From positions 52,368,152-52,432,151 of the forward strand of contig NC_083597.1 of the NCBI RefSeq assembly GCF_020882245.1: a stretch of 64,000 bases of DNA, given 5' to 3'. This document shows positions 28,005 to 40,171 of this stretch, in pieces (positions within the stretch are counted from its first letter, which is position 1; every line of letters begins with the position of its first letter). A program made the translations under genes and the position numbers. The notes under the pieces are model-generated. The model was not told where the DNA came from, ran no database searches, and was given only the letters and a program-made list of their open reading frames with translations. This stretch comes from Rhopalosiphum padi. Lineage: Eukaryota; Arthropoda; Insecta; Hemiptera; Aphididae.

Positions 28005-29206
28005 TTATGGTATACATACAATATCTTGTACATGACTAGAAATGTTTACAAGAACAACATCCAATCGACAGTCAATGCATACACATAGATTCATATCAGG
28101 TGATATATAGATCAAAAGCCAAGTACCAAGCAACAGATGAATCATTTAGAATAGTCTTGTATTATACACATATAATAAAATATACACACATTAGGGTACA
28201 TAAATCTATACTCAGTATACCCTATATTGTATAACATTCGAAAAGGCTGATCAGATACCCCTCCTCATTCCCTAATTGCACACGTAATTTACAGTGACGA
28301 TTTCATACAATTTATATTACATGCTGTCCAGTTATATATAGCAGGGCGAGATTACCCCTCTTCGATATTCGTTCGTTTTTGTGGGTATGATGTTTCCGTT
28401 CGGGCATGTATAGCCGGCAATACGACGAAATATGCTGCGTACGAAAAATAAAACATTTTTATTTTTTTATTTTTACAACAAACGACCGGACATTAATTAC
28501 TATTAAACAATTTACGGTGACGCGATAACAAAACGAATACGCGTCGAAAACCGGGGAGTGCATATAATCGTACGAGAATTTAGATAGTTATATGTATATA
28601 ATATGTACAGAGCAACAATTTGTAAAAAAAAAACAAAACAAAAACACGAGTGTTTTCCAGTGTTTAACAACGACTTTGCGGGAAACAAACCAGCTCATAG
28701 TGTTTAAGCGACATCTATATAATAATAATAATATCCATACACCGAACGTGCGATTGACAACAAAGTAGTGGATAATATGTAGAAAAATCCTGTACAACGT
28801 TTATAATAAAATTATTATTGTAGTAATAATATTTACACATTCGTTCCTAAAAAAAAAAGAAAAAAGGAAATAACACAAGCACACCTCTTTTGAGGGCGGT
28901 GGTCTGTTAAAAAGTCACATTGAACATAATATTTTAAAGGAATGAATCTGATGTTAAGTGCGATTCGATATCGTACAATATACCGTGGTATACTCGTGGT
29001 TAGTCGAAACGAGAGAATATATCACGTCCGGCTGCGCACGCATGTTTTTTCGGTCTAACGTTTTTTCCGTTTTTGTATTTACTGTTTTAAATTTGGTTAT
29101 CATTATAGCTTGCAATTAAATGTAAATTTTATATAATAATATAATTTATATTATTAGAGTAATGGTTGCTGGAGAGGAGCAGATACGGGCGGCAGGCGCG
29201 TGTCTA
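27999..29206 (-). other. probable 3' UTR of the Dpr gene
   Basis: Downstream of the Dpr stop on the minus strand there are about 1.2 kb of non-coding DNA with somewhat higher GC than the surroundings. It has no long open frame and ends where composition drops back to AT-rich background. An AATAAA hexamer on the minus strand at 28004-27999 would be a suitable polyadenylation signal, and minus-strand TGTAAA and TGTACA motifs, common in 3' UTRs, lie just before it. Alternative AATAAA hexamers occur nearer 28,450-28,470, so the true end could be earlier. Inferred from position and composition only. Confidence 0.35.
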
Positions 29207-29325
29207 TTATCTTAACTGATCATCGGTCCTGGTGAACGTCCAGCTCAGGATCATCACGCACAGTATCGTGATAGAACTGTTGGATAAGCCGGCCGAACCG
29301 GTCTGCATGGCTGCAGGACTTTCGC
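29207..29325 (-). CDS. dpr: Dpr-family protein, 3' terminal coding exon with C-terminal tail and stop
   Basis: A 119-nt coding part follows a TTATCTTACAG acceptor, enters in phase 1 and ends in TAA at 29209-29207. It encodes GESPAAMQTGSAGLSNSS, a hydrophobic stretch ITILCVMILSWTF and then TRTDDQLR. GE.PAAMQT directly after the VHVLNG end of Ig2 is a conserved Dpr motif. There is an N-S-S glycosylation sequon. The roughly 13-residue hydrophobic run is short for a membrane span and sits near the C-terminus. That fits a GPI-attachment signal, as reported for fly Dprs, better than a classical type I receptor, although the polar tail TRTDDQLR is a little unusual. The last intron is only 477 bp. 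Together the four exons encode 209 residues. Confidence 0.92.
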
Positions 29326-29802
29326 CTGTAAGATAAAACGAAAAGAAAAAAGTACGACGTTGAATTAGTATAATTACATTATTAATTAGAGGTATACTGT
29401 AATGTTATTTAATTAAAAAAAAAAAAAATTTATATGCTCCGTACTATTATGTAGGGTTTAGATATTGTAACAATGTAAAGCAATTAAAATAAAAAAATAT
29501 CCTAAAAAATGTATTAAAAGTTTTCAAAAAATGTATAAAAATTTATTGTTCAACAGAATCATTTTTAGGTTTTACATTACAATGGTAAAAAAATATACGG
29601 TGCATATAATATAAAAACGCATATTTAAAATATGTTAGTATTTATAATATTTTAACCTGATTTGAGCCAATGAAAAAATAATTATTTTAATAATCCATTA
29701 TAAAAATAAAAAAATATATTTAAATATGATATTTTAAAAAAAAATACCTAGCTATTAGATAAGAAATACACACATTATTTATACTTATTTCTATAAACTT
29801 AC

Positions 29803-29971
29803 CATTTAGGACGTGTACTACTACACTGGATAAGTCCGCATTCGATGGGTTGCACGTGTATTTGCCAGAATCTGCTTGCACCGCATCCTGTATGAGCAGG
29901 TAACTGACAGTCACGTCTCCCTTTTCTGTGACCACGCTCACACCTCCGCGAAGGGAATCATAGCTGATCAC
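29803..29971 (-). CDS. dpr: Dpr-family protein, internal exon: second part of Ig domain 2
   Basis: A 169-nt minus-strand exon follows a TTTTTCAG acceptor and ends at a GTAAGT donor, entering in phase 0 and leaving in phase 1. The first codon is GTG (valine), continuing directly from the preceding exon. It is not a translation start. The product reads VISYDSLRGGVSVVTEKGD, then SYLLIQDAVQADSGKYTC, then NPSNADLSSVVVHVLNG. The D.G.Y.C motif supplies the strand-F cysteine that pairs with NLTC in the previous exon. CNPSNA..SV.VHVLNG is the typical end of Dpr Ig2. If the donor were ignored the frame would run on into intron for about 26 residues. Confidence 0.95.
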
Positions 29972-30309
29972 CTGAAAAACAATTAGTCAAATATTAAGCC
30001 ATTGAGTTAAGTCTTTGTAAGTATCCGACTAAACAAAATATTATTTTGGAACTAGTTGCAGGGCTGTGAATTGAATACACCTAAAATCCCCCAAAAATAC
30101 TCTAAACCGAACAATTGAATACATATTATTTAGGCAAAATTAGTTTTTGAAATGGCTTACAAATATTTATGCGTATATATATATAATTCAAAAAAATGAA
30201 TTTAAATAGAATAATACATTTTAAACTATAAAATTTAATACAGCACGATTGTTGTCAATCTTAATGAAATAAAATATACTAATATATTATATGTTAAAAC
30301 GTGAAAATA

Positions 30310-30775
30310 AACTAGCATGTAGGACGTAGGTAAATAGTCTGCTGCATACAAGTTGTCAAGTGTACATTTTCATTGACTAGTCATTGTAATGGATGTGTTA
30401 AATTTGAATACAACGATAAATCATTATTATTATACTTGAAAAAAGAATTTATCGGACAATCCAACTTTTTGGTAGATTAACAAAGTAATAATATTATACA
30501 CTTTTCAATAAGTGTTCGTAATTTTTTTTTAATTATTTTAAAAACTACTAAGAATTGTTTAATATGTTTATTTCCTAAAAGTATTGACTAGATCAAATTT
30601 TCAACTAAAAACCTTCATTGAAGTTGATGAACAGAATAGTTTTTCTATTTGAAAAAGTGTCTTTAGATACAAAAATAAAATAAATAAGTTTCATTAAAAA
30701 ATCAATAAAATATTCGCTCCACTTAGAATCTAAAATAAAATGTCACCTACACATTTTTAGTATGTTATGTAAAAC
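30310..30775. repeat. aphid-type dispersed repeat (family B), longest copy
   Basis: The left part contains GATGTGTTAAATTTGAATAC followed by an AACGATAAATCATT and AGAATTTATCGGA block, shared with 4741-4966. The right part contains GACTAGATCAAATTTTCAAC, TTCATTGAAGTTGATGAACA and CTCCACTTAGAATCTAAAAT, shared with 39760-39965. This copy joins the two parts, which shows they belong to one element. Ends and target duplications are not clear. I remember similar GCTCAGAATCTAAAATGT blocks as frequent in aphid genomes, which is recollection rather than a search result. Confidence 0.55.
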
Positions 30776-33700
30776 GAATGCTTATCAAACTTTTTACCTT
30801 TTGTGTAAAAACCAAAAAACCATTTTAAAAAAAATCCCGCAAACGCGAATAAATTCACTATAGCCCTGAGGAATTATTACAATGTTGTGGCCGTTTATTG
30901 TGGACATATTTTGTTGTTTCATCACCGAGTACCCTATAGTTGCACTTTCAAAACTTCCAAACTTGTGTGGTTTTGCGTCAGTCCTACGAAAATTCGTTTC
31001 ACTAAAAAAAACAACTACCGAATATTATATCATAATATAATATAGAACCTAAACTCAGTTGGACGCAAGACGTAGTGATTTCGTAGTTTTTAGCTCAACT
31101 TTCTAGAATATGGAAAATAATACTAATTGACTATAATCAAACATCATACAAAATACGATTTTCTGCAGACATAAATAATAGTATATATGTGATATTATTA
31201 TATTTACTTAGCAAACGTAGCAAACGATTATGATTCTACTTTACATGAATTACGTACAATGAAAATATATTATAATCTCAGTTCTCGCGCTTCAACATTG
31301 TCATTATTTCGTCTACTACTTTGTTTTTTATATTATGAAAATGTTTTGTAAAATCCAATGAATTCTCTGCATACAAAATTGTATAAACATTATGTTTTTT
31401 ATACCTTCACATGGTATTTTTGCATGTAGTCATCACAACGGTAAATCTACGTTGAATTTAAAATTTTATAATAACAATATGATATAGAATACAAACTAAT
31501 CGAAATAATCGAATACAAAATTAATTGAATAGTATAGGTATCTGACAATAATAATAATAATAATACAAATAACAACAGATTGTTTTAAAAATTATGTTGC
31601 CAAATTAATATCCAGTTGTCGAAGTATTTATTGTTGGAATGTAGGTAGCTATTCGGTAGTACTATACAGTTTTCAAAAATATAAATAATAATAATATGCG
31701 ATCATCAATCTACAATATATCAAAAATATATCAAAGAACATGATTTAATAACTGGATTGACTCTCGAACGGTTTTCGTTATAATAATTATAATATTTCAA
31801 AGGAACTTATAAACGTCATGTTGTTTAATAACCTATAGCGTAGGTACTCAAGATTATACAATCGTGCTCTTAATAATAAGTATGATTTCCTTATAGTTAA
31901 TGGTCTGGTTTAGTATAGGTTCTATACCTATAATAATATATTATATAGTCATAGTGTCGATTGTTTTAACACGCGGAACGATATTAAGCAGTATGTTGTA
32001 TAGTATAATTAAATCATAAATTATTTACATTATTATATATTATATAAAGTATATGTATATGTACGTTTTACTCCCTAAACTATAATTAATATTTTATTTT
32101 TTATTTTACCTAACCTTTTTTTTAGACTTTGAGCAAGGTGGTAAATTTATCGATTAAAAATGTGTGTATGTTTTATTTGTATCTATAAACACTTTTTGGA
32201 GCAATACAAATATTTTGGTTTTTAAAAATGAGGATAGTTTTTAGTAGAAAATTGGATATAATTAAGCAACTTTCCATAACATCATGCACTGGGAATGGAA
32301 GAGTATCTAGATTGATAATTAATATGATTTAAAAATATAACAGAAATTTGTTACTTTTTTAAGCATTTATAAAATTATAATATTTCTTTATAATTGATAG
32401 TAACGAGGAACGTATTGATTATAGAAGTTTTAGTTATTTATTTTTTTTTAAATTTTTAAGGAATAACTCTTGTTCTCATAAAAAAATTTTAATGTCTAAT
32501 AAATTAAAGAAAATAGTAAATATTATAATTTTAAATTATTATTATGAATAATACAAGAAAAACATAATATAAATGTTTCGACTATTGGTAAAATATGATA
32601 AAATTACACGCATATTTTGTATTACATCATATTATTAAAGCCTGTAGTTAGTTTTTAAATGGTCGATTAATAGCAATATGATTTTCATAATAACGATGTA
32701 GAATCGCACGAACATAAAATATATATATAGGGTGATTTATTTTTCAACCTTAGATACTCATTATTTTGAAATGTCAACTCAATATAATACTTGGAAATAT
32801 TATTTTATCTAATTTAAAGTCAATAAAAAATATGATTTTCGTAAAATAAATATATTTTTATTATGTACTCTTTTTATACACATAATTTTTGTAAGCTATT
32901 TACTTTTATAAATGGCGAAATACATTTTTAATTTTAAAATCTGAAATAAATTATTTGTAACATTTCGATATATACAAATTTAATTTCGATTAAGTTGTTT
33001 ATTATTAAAGGTAGTTAAACTTGTATAAGTTTTAATTATATACTTATAGTGAGCTTCTAAGTAATTGCATCTTACAAAATGTTAGTTCACTAAACCGATC
33101 AACAACACTTTAAATACTTATTAGTTATAACTAATTAAATACTCGTTCGAAATTCAATTACCATAGATAAAGTTACCTTGAAAAATAATTGTACTAAAAA
33201 AATTGAATTAAAAAATGTGTGTTTAAAAAAATAATAAACTTTAAAAACAATTATGATAAGAAATAGTAAATAATATTTTTATTACATAAATTATTTAATC
33301 GATGATTTTGTAATATATTAATAATTTGGTGGCATAAAGTGACTTTATTTCCAATCAAATAGTGTTTATAACAAGAATACTAATATAATAGATGTTTGTT
33401 GTTTATTCGTGAAGTTTAACACATATACGGTTTCATGATTAAAATGTGTATATAGTCAATGTTAGATTTTGTAAACAATTTTTAATGTACAGCTATTCCG
33501 TGGACCTTTATCGTATATCGTATAATAATAATCTGGTATAATGTCTATTATGGAAGTGTTACGTTAAAAAAACTTGAAATCAGACAAAAAATGTGTCTAT
33601 TGAAAATTCAACGACTATATTATTATAAATCCTATTATATTTACATATTTCATATGATATATTATACAAAGCTTTGCATCAGTTTGGTTGCGTTCGTTTC

Positions 33701-33835
33701 GATTATTCTTTTACCCCCACTCACTGATGAAACGCAAAGTCAGTAAACAATATTATAATTTATATCGAATTTGCATAAAACGTGAGTCGATATACGCGTG
33801 TCGTTATATATGTATGAGACAACTTTTGTATTAGC

Positions 33836-33853
33836 CATACATACATACATACA
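33836..33853. repeat. (CATA)n microsatellite
   Basis: Four and a half tandem CATA copies beside a GC-richer patch in Dpr intron 2. Confidence 0.85.
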
Positions 33854-36800
33854 TAATATGTGCACCGTAACCATGAATTCCGTTTGAAAGTAGTTGCCGG
33901 AGAAAAGTTTACGGCTCGGTGTACAATAATATCGACGATAACTTCGGTGAATCTTGAATATATACGCGCCATAAGCGGCTTATTGGGTTGTCCGCGTAGC
34001 GTAGCGCCGCTCGACATAAAATATATATTTCAATGTTTTTTTCCCCCTCTCTCCGACGTTATTTCGTAAGTATATTCATTCGAAACTTCCATTCTGTGTA
34101 TAGCCATTGCCAGCTTACACACTAATAATAATAATAATTCATGTCGGACTTTTGTATTATTATAATATATACGTTTATATTTTAGCACTTATTTCTCGTT
34201 TAAAAAAAAATATTTCTCGGAGAATCAAGTTAGAATGAATATGCACCACCACCACGTCGTTTGTTAAAAATGAACAATTAAAAAAAAAATGTACCAGAAA
34301 ATAATAAAAAATGTACACATACAATATTTACAAAATCGTAAGTATATGCTGTATATATATATATATAACATATTACATTTTATATTATTTTTAGTTGTTA
34401 AAAAATACAATTTTTTATCATAAAATATATATTTAATAAAAGCCATGAATTCATAATTTCTCAATTCAAAACAGAATATTTTTTTTAAGTACTTTGGCAT
34501 ATAGAAATAGAATTTTGGACGAATAATGTATGAGTTACAAGTATCTAATGTTCATTCGAGTGAAGTAGATTGGTACATGGGTGTTTTGGAAAATGTCAAT
34601 CTATTACTACTCTTACTGAAACTTTAAATACTTATAACGAATAGATAATTCTTCCAAAATTTGACTAGTAAGATCAAAATAACTTGAATAATATTCTGCT
34701 GAGGAATATGAAATCAATAATGTATATATTGTCATTAAAAAATAATAAAAAAATTATAATATTATATTGAATAAAAATAATAAAATATTTCATTTTTTCC
34801 CTGCCAAATATGTTGTCTTGTAACAATTTAAAATTATGAAAAGGGAACATTTTCAAAATCTTAATTATTTTCTAATAGAAAGAGTACTACGTTATCGATC
34901 ACTACTTTTACATAATATTTGTTTAATCGTTTTATTGGATTGAACATTTTTGATCTTCGTGTGTATAATATTATCACCGACCAATATCATTTGAAACTAT
35001 TTTTCAAAGTAATAAGACAATTTTTATAGTTATTTATCTATTTATTATAAATATATTATCTAATTTAGAAGTATAAAAAGTACTTTTTGTTTATTTCTTT
35101 TTATTAGTGATTTATCTAAAATATTATTTTATTTTGTTATCGTTATTTTTTCCACTAAGAAATATAAATAATATAATATTATTATTATTGTAACATATTA
35201 CACGTGCCGTATCCAAAATTCTTAAAACGCATGCAATATGTTTAAAACATGATGTTATAAATTTCAATCATACTATTAAAACATATATGAGAGAAAAATG
35301 GTACCTATACCCTAAAATTGTAGTTTTGTAATGTTCAACAAAATATTTTTACTAATTGTAGTTAATAATGTCCTATATTATTCTCATGTTTTTGAATTTA
35401 ACGCACTAAAAAACAATGAATAATACACGAACTAATCGACATTCAAAAATATAGGAAGTATACATAAAATTCTAAAATATGCAAAATTATAGGCAAAATA
35501 AATTGAATAAAACAATTTACAATGATTTTATTCTTTACATCTTATAAAAGTAGTTATACAGAGAAGCGTAAGGATTTATTTGAAAAAATAATAACGATGA
35601 TAATAGCAAGAGAACGAACATTTAGAAAAATATAATATCCAGAAAGAAATAACTTAGAAAGAAGATAAACGAGAGGAGAGGAGAGTTTCAACAAAAGTAA
35701 AGCGATGTGCAATTAAAGAGAATATCATCTGTATATATATTTTTTTTTTTATTAAATTAAGGCTTCAAAAACACAGGTTATTAGCCTACATTTAGACAAA
35801 TCTGATTAACATACATAACATTTTAGTACAGAATTACAGATAGGGATACATTATTTACAGAAAATTACTTAAATTTATATTGTTTAAAAATTTGCTGAAT
35901 GCATCTGTGTTCTCATCATTGCGAGTTTGGTGGATTAAAAGTGGATTTTTGAATTAATATTATATTATGTATAAAATTACAAAAAGCTTTCTATTGTCAA
36001 AAAAATTAAACGGGGTGGAGAGAAGGCTGTTCTTAAGACAAATACAATTATATTTAGAATGGTAATAATATGTCTTAAATTTAATTTGTCTCTCATTTAT
36101 TTAATTTAATGAAATTCATCGATGTTATTTAAAATTATTAATCTCACAGATATATCTACAGCTCTACACATAAATGGAATGGAATATATTCATGAGACAA
36201 AAATATTACGTTTGTCCGTAATATTATCAGCAATTTTTGTACTATGACCACGATTTGTCCACAAAAAACATCTTGGAAATGTATTACCGTTAATATTGTT
36301 TACGGTTATTATTATGAAATATAGAACTCGGTCGTTTTTTATTCTTGTTTTTTAGCCGTTTCGTTAATAAATCCGGCGACCGCTAATCTTCTGTTGCGGC
36401 AGCATCACTCCCTCCATTATTATAGACGTTGTTTATCCGTCCGATTTTCAGACAAGCGAACGGCCCATGTCTCGTTTTGCCTACTACACCGAAACTAACT
36501 GGGTCATCTAATGATTAAACTCTTGTTACTGCTAAGTTTTGTGTGAAATACACAGTCGTTTTTATGTGTCTGGCGGATCTAACCGTCAAATAGTTTACGT
36601 GCACACAGTGTTATATGCGTGGATTAACTGCCCGCTTTCATACCCCATCGTTTAAATAATACCTAATATTATGTTATAATCATTTATATAATATATATAT
36701 ATATATTTAAGAATACGACAGGAATTCGAATATCTGTATCAATATAATCATATGACAGAATAATATTATCCGCATTTTTTCGGGTTGATTGGAATGTATA

Positions 36801-37189
36801 ATAAAGATTTATGTTGCAATGACGCGATCAATAATTTTAATTTATAATAAAATAAAATAAGGAAACAAATAAAGCCAATAATTATTAAAAATCAACGGAG
36901 ATCGCATTATAGACGTGTATTGAAAGTATGCACGAAAATACTAGTTAACACACTGGGTTATGCACATATTATACATAATATTATTATCATAAATATCTAA
37001 TAATCAGTGATTACGGATAATAGAATAATGGAATGCAAAATATGTGCATTGATTAAATCACAAATTCTAGAAACCGAAAGAAAAAATTGTATTTTATTAT
37101 AGAATAGATTTATTTATTTTTTTGTCGATAAAACTGTAGATGAGAGAACTATTTTACGGATCATGTAGGCATTTCATCGATCGGAGGGA

Positions 37190-37236
37190 TAGGGGTCAAA
37201 CCCCATAATTCCACCACTCCTCACAGTACGCCACTA
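37190..37236. repeat. hAT-like terminus fragment
   Basis: GGTCAAACCCCATAATTCCA, then CCACTCCTCACAGTACGCCA, then CTA. In reverse complement it starts TAGTGGCGTACTGTGAGGAG, similar in form to the fragments near 14981 and 63292. It is a solo end inside Dpr intron 2. Confidence 0.25.
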
Positions 37237-39311
37237 TCGTTGTTGGCTGTCATGCGGTAAGTCATGTATGCATAACAGAACAAAAGCCATATAAAATGTT
37301 TTTTTTTAATCGGTTTCGATGGGAGAAAAATAAAACGATTCGTGTATAGAATATTATACTAGAAAAGTATACAATATTGTTCGTTCAATTATTTTTTTTT
37401 ACGTTCATTTTATAAACTTGAGTGCATAACGCCAAACAATCAAAATGAGACCATTGGGTTGCTTTATAACGTGTGGCACTATTTACGTATATAGAATATT
37501 ATACAGCAGTGTTGCTGCGGACTATTGTGCTGAAGATTTCGTTAGTGATATTATATATCTATATATTATATTGAAGTAAAGCGAGTAAGCCGTTTGCTTT
37601 TAAATGCGCGTGATATTACTAAAATTACTTGAAAATATTTCTGTTTTAAATAATTATTAGTGCTCGGAAATTGTAGAAGTTGCATATTTTTCTATACATG
37701 CTTTTGATTTATAGTGGACCAAGTTAGAAAATTATACAATAAAATTTTTAAAAACAAAAATTAATTAAAATGTATATTTTCACATATTTTGTTAAATGTA
37801 GAAAAAAAAGTGCTTATTTCTTATCATTTTTTTTAAAACTCATTTATTATTTTCTAAATAAAGCACTAATCTACGTTTAATTTTATTATTTACATAAATT
37901 TACACTCAATTATTAAACGTAGGCATATATTTATCTTTTCTAAAAATCCGTGCAAAGTAGCAACAACCCAATTTTCACACTATAACTTAAGTCTATGTAT
38001 ACCAAAATCTTTTGATGATGCTTTATGTTTTGTGTTATGACTGCGACTTCATATTTTCGATATCCAACCAAATATGAGATTTCCATTACGTTTCATTGAT
38101 ATTATAGTTAGTTATTTTTTTAATAATTTTTAATACACTACTATACTATTATGTAATTAATAAAAGCTATACATTTTTTTTTTTGGCATCAACTATTTTA
38201 ATTTCTATAACTTTCAAGCACTAATAATTAATTTAAAACGTCGTTGGCGTTCGGACGTTACGCCATGTATTTTATGATCATTAAGCTTTTAAAGATATTT
38301 TATACTCTGCAATTAAAAAGGAACTCAGCTATTATTTATTACCGTACAGGTAAGCGTGCGCATACCTATATAACAACATTGCGCGCCGCGAGTAATGCGA
38401 ATCTAACTATATATATACACAGCTATTATTATATAGGTTGGTATATTTTTCGCGTGTTCATTAATTACGTAAATTACATCATAATCCTAATATAATATTG
38501 TTGCATTGTACGTATAACATATATATTGTATATAAATATAATATAGGATATGATACCATGGAGGAGAATAATTAAAATCCTAAAACTTTTTTTTATTCTC
38601 GTTCCAATAATAATCCGGAGCTTAAAATCGAGGAACTACTACAACACACACAACGACCGCACTTTCGAAATGGCTCTTGTGTATACTATATACATGCAAT
38701 ATACATATAATAATAATTACCAACGATCGCATTTTTCCCCTTCGCTGATGACGCCCTTAACGCTATCATACGTTTGTGTTTAACCACAGTTTTCTCCGCA
38801 CGTTCTACACGTCGAACAACCATGGTTACACACCATACATGCGTATTTATACGAAAAACGGACGAGTTAAGGAATAAAAAAAAAATCGTAATAACCATAT
38901 TATATTATTATAAATTATGAATTATAATTAAATCATGAGAGACATAATATAAAGGTACGCCGGCATAAATTATATTTGCACATCGTACGACGATAATGTA
39001 TAAATGATAGACGTTTAATATGAATTTGAAAACTCAAGAACGCTTTACCTAAAATATGTATACAAACCTACTGTTATTGTTGTTTTGTTTACATATATCA
39101 TACTGTATGATAATATATAGTGTTTGTATTGTAGGGAAGGGAGTTGGCAGGTGTGTGAGAGAGATGGTCGAAATATATTTGCTTTTGGATAGACTACTAA
39201 ATTAGAAACAGTTCATTGCAGTGTATGCATGCACATGTGTGCGTATGTAGTGTGATGGGGGGGGGGTATACGAAGGAATTTTAGTTATCAGTTAGCCAAA
39301 GTTGGCCTCGT

Positions 39312-39332
39312 TATATATATATATATATATAT
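39312..39332. repeat. (TA)n microsatellite in Dpr intron 2
   Basis: 21 nt of alternating TA, followed by a further ATATAT-rich stretch. Similar but shorter TA runs occur near 36687, 41280 and 47463. Confidence 0.9.
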
Positions 39333-39759
39333 TTATATATCGCTTATATATGCGTGTAATTTGTATTATAAAATTTCTCATAAGAAATCGGTCGAGTAGT
39401 AGTCTCGAGTTGTATTATACACAATTATTATTGTTGTTTAAATTAAATCGCGTTGCAGTGCCGCGTCCTTAAATATCTTGTTTGATTAGTAGTTTATAAA
39501 ATCAAACATCGTTTTTGGAATTATTATTACACGAGAGGTGAACGATATTATTATATTTGTGTTAGGTAAACGGATTTTAAATTATTCCAAGACAAAATAT
39601 TAGTTGTTAAGTAAGTGACCGCTTTCCCGTACGTTAGTATAGTAGGTGTTAAGTGTGTCTCGTCACTGTAATATATAATCATCAATTTCAATCATCAAAT
39701 AATATGAAAAAAAAGATTTTTTTATTTCCTTTTTTTTCCCCTGATTATTTTACAAAATA

Positions 39760-39965
39760 CTGAGAATTTTCAATTTTGACCTCCTTAAAAATAATTAGAT
39801 CCAATTTTCTACCGAAAACCTCACTCGAAGTTGATGATCTGAGCATTTTTTTTACTGTAGAAAGTTTCTTCAGACACGAATAATTTAAAAAAAAAACACA
39901 CACTCATCATTGTAAAATCAATACATTCCTCTCGCTTCGCTCAGAATCTAAAATGTCATAACTAT
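39760..39965. repeat. dispersed repeat family B, right-hand part
   Basis: TTAGATCCAATTTTCTACCG, CTCACTCGAAGTTGATGATC and CTCGCTTCGCTCAGAATCTA followed by AAATGTCA match 30590-30760 in order and spacing. It lies just 3' of the Dpr exon at 40044-40171 on the gene strand, inside intron 2. Confidence 0.55.
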
Positions 39966-40043
39966 TTCAACGTTTAAGAGTCATATAGATATGCCTACTA
40001 ATTCACGCGTTTAAGACTATTAGTAAGCACATAATTTACATAC

Positions 40044-40171
40044 CTCGTCGTAATGATACCAGAAGATGTAAGACGGCGGCTCCGGGCTGAACTTCACGAT
40101 GCACGTCAGATTAATGGTACTTCCTTCATTCACGTGAATGTCCGGACCACCAGAAATCGAAGCAGATGGCA
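40044..40171 (-). CDS. dpr: Dpr-family protein, internal exon: first part of Ig domain 2
   Basis: A 128-nt minus-strand exon follows a TTCCGTAG acceptor and ends at a GTATGT donor. It enters in phase 1, completing a valine codon with the previous exon, and leaves in phase 0. It encodes VPSASISGGPDIHVNEGS, then TINLTCIVKFSPEPP and YIFWYHYDE. Visible features are the strand-B cysteine of Ig2 in NLTC, which overlaps an N-glycosylation sequon (N-L-T), and the strand-C tryptophan in FWYH. GSTINLTC..KF.PEPP is highly characteristic of Dpr Ig2. It is separated by 11,845 bp of intron from the Ig1 exon and by 10,072 bp from the next exon. Confidence 0.95.

Larger units (their letters stand above)
29972..40043 (-). 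other. Dpr intron 2 (10,072 bp)
   Basis: Bounded by the GTATGT donor at 40043 and the TTTTTCAG acceptor ending at 29972. It splits Ig2. It contains two family B repeats, a hAT-like end at 37190, microsatellites and a GC-richer patch at about 36340-36650 with no reading frame that looks coding. Confidence 0.85.

Noticed and set aside
29720..29802. Extension of the Dpr Ig2 reading frame beyond VHVLNG
   Set aside because: A consensus GTAAGT donor ends the exon at 29803, and the extension is AT-rich intron sequence. The next exon at 29325 restores the family-typical GE.PAAMQT sequence.
32729..32760. TAGGGTGATTTATTTTTC, resembling a family A end
   Set aside because: The first base of the terminus is missing, and no paired end or internal match was found.
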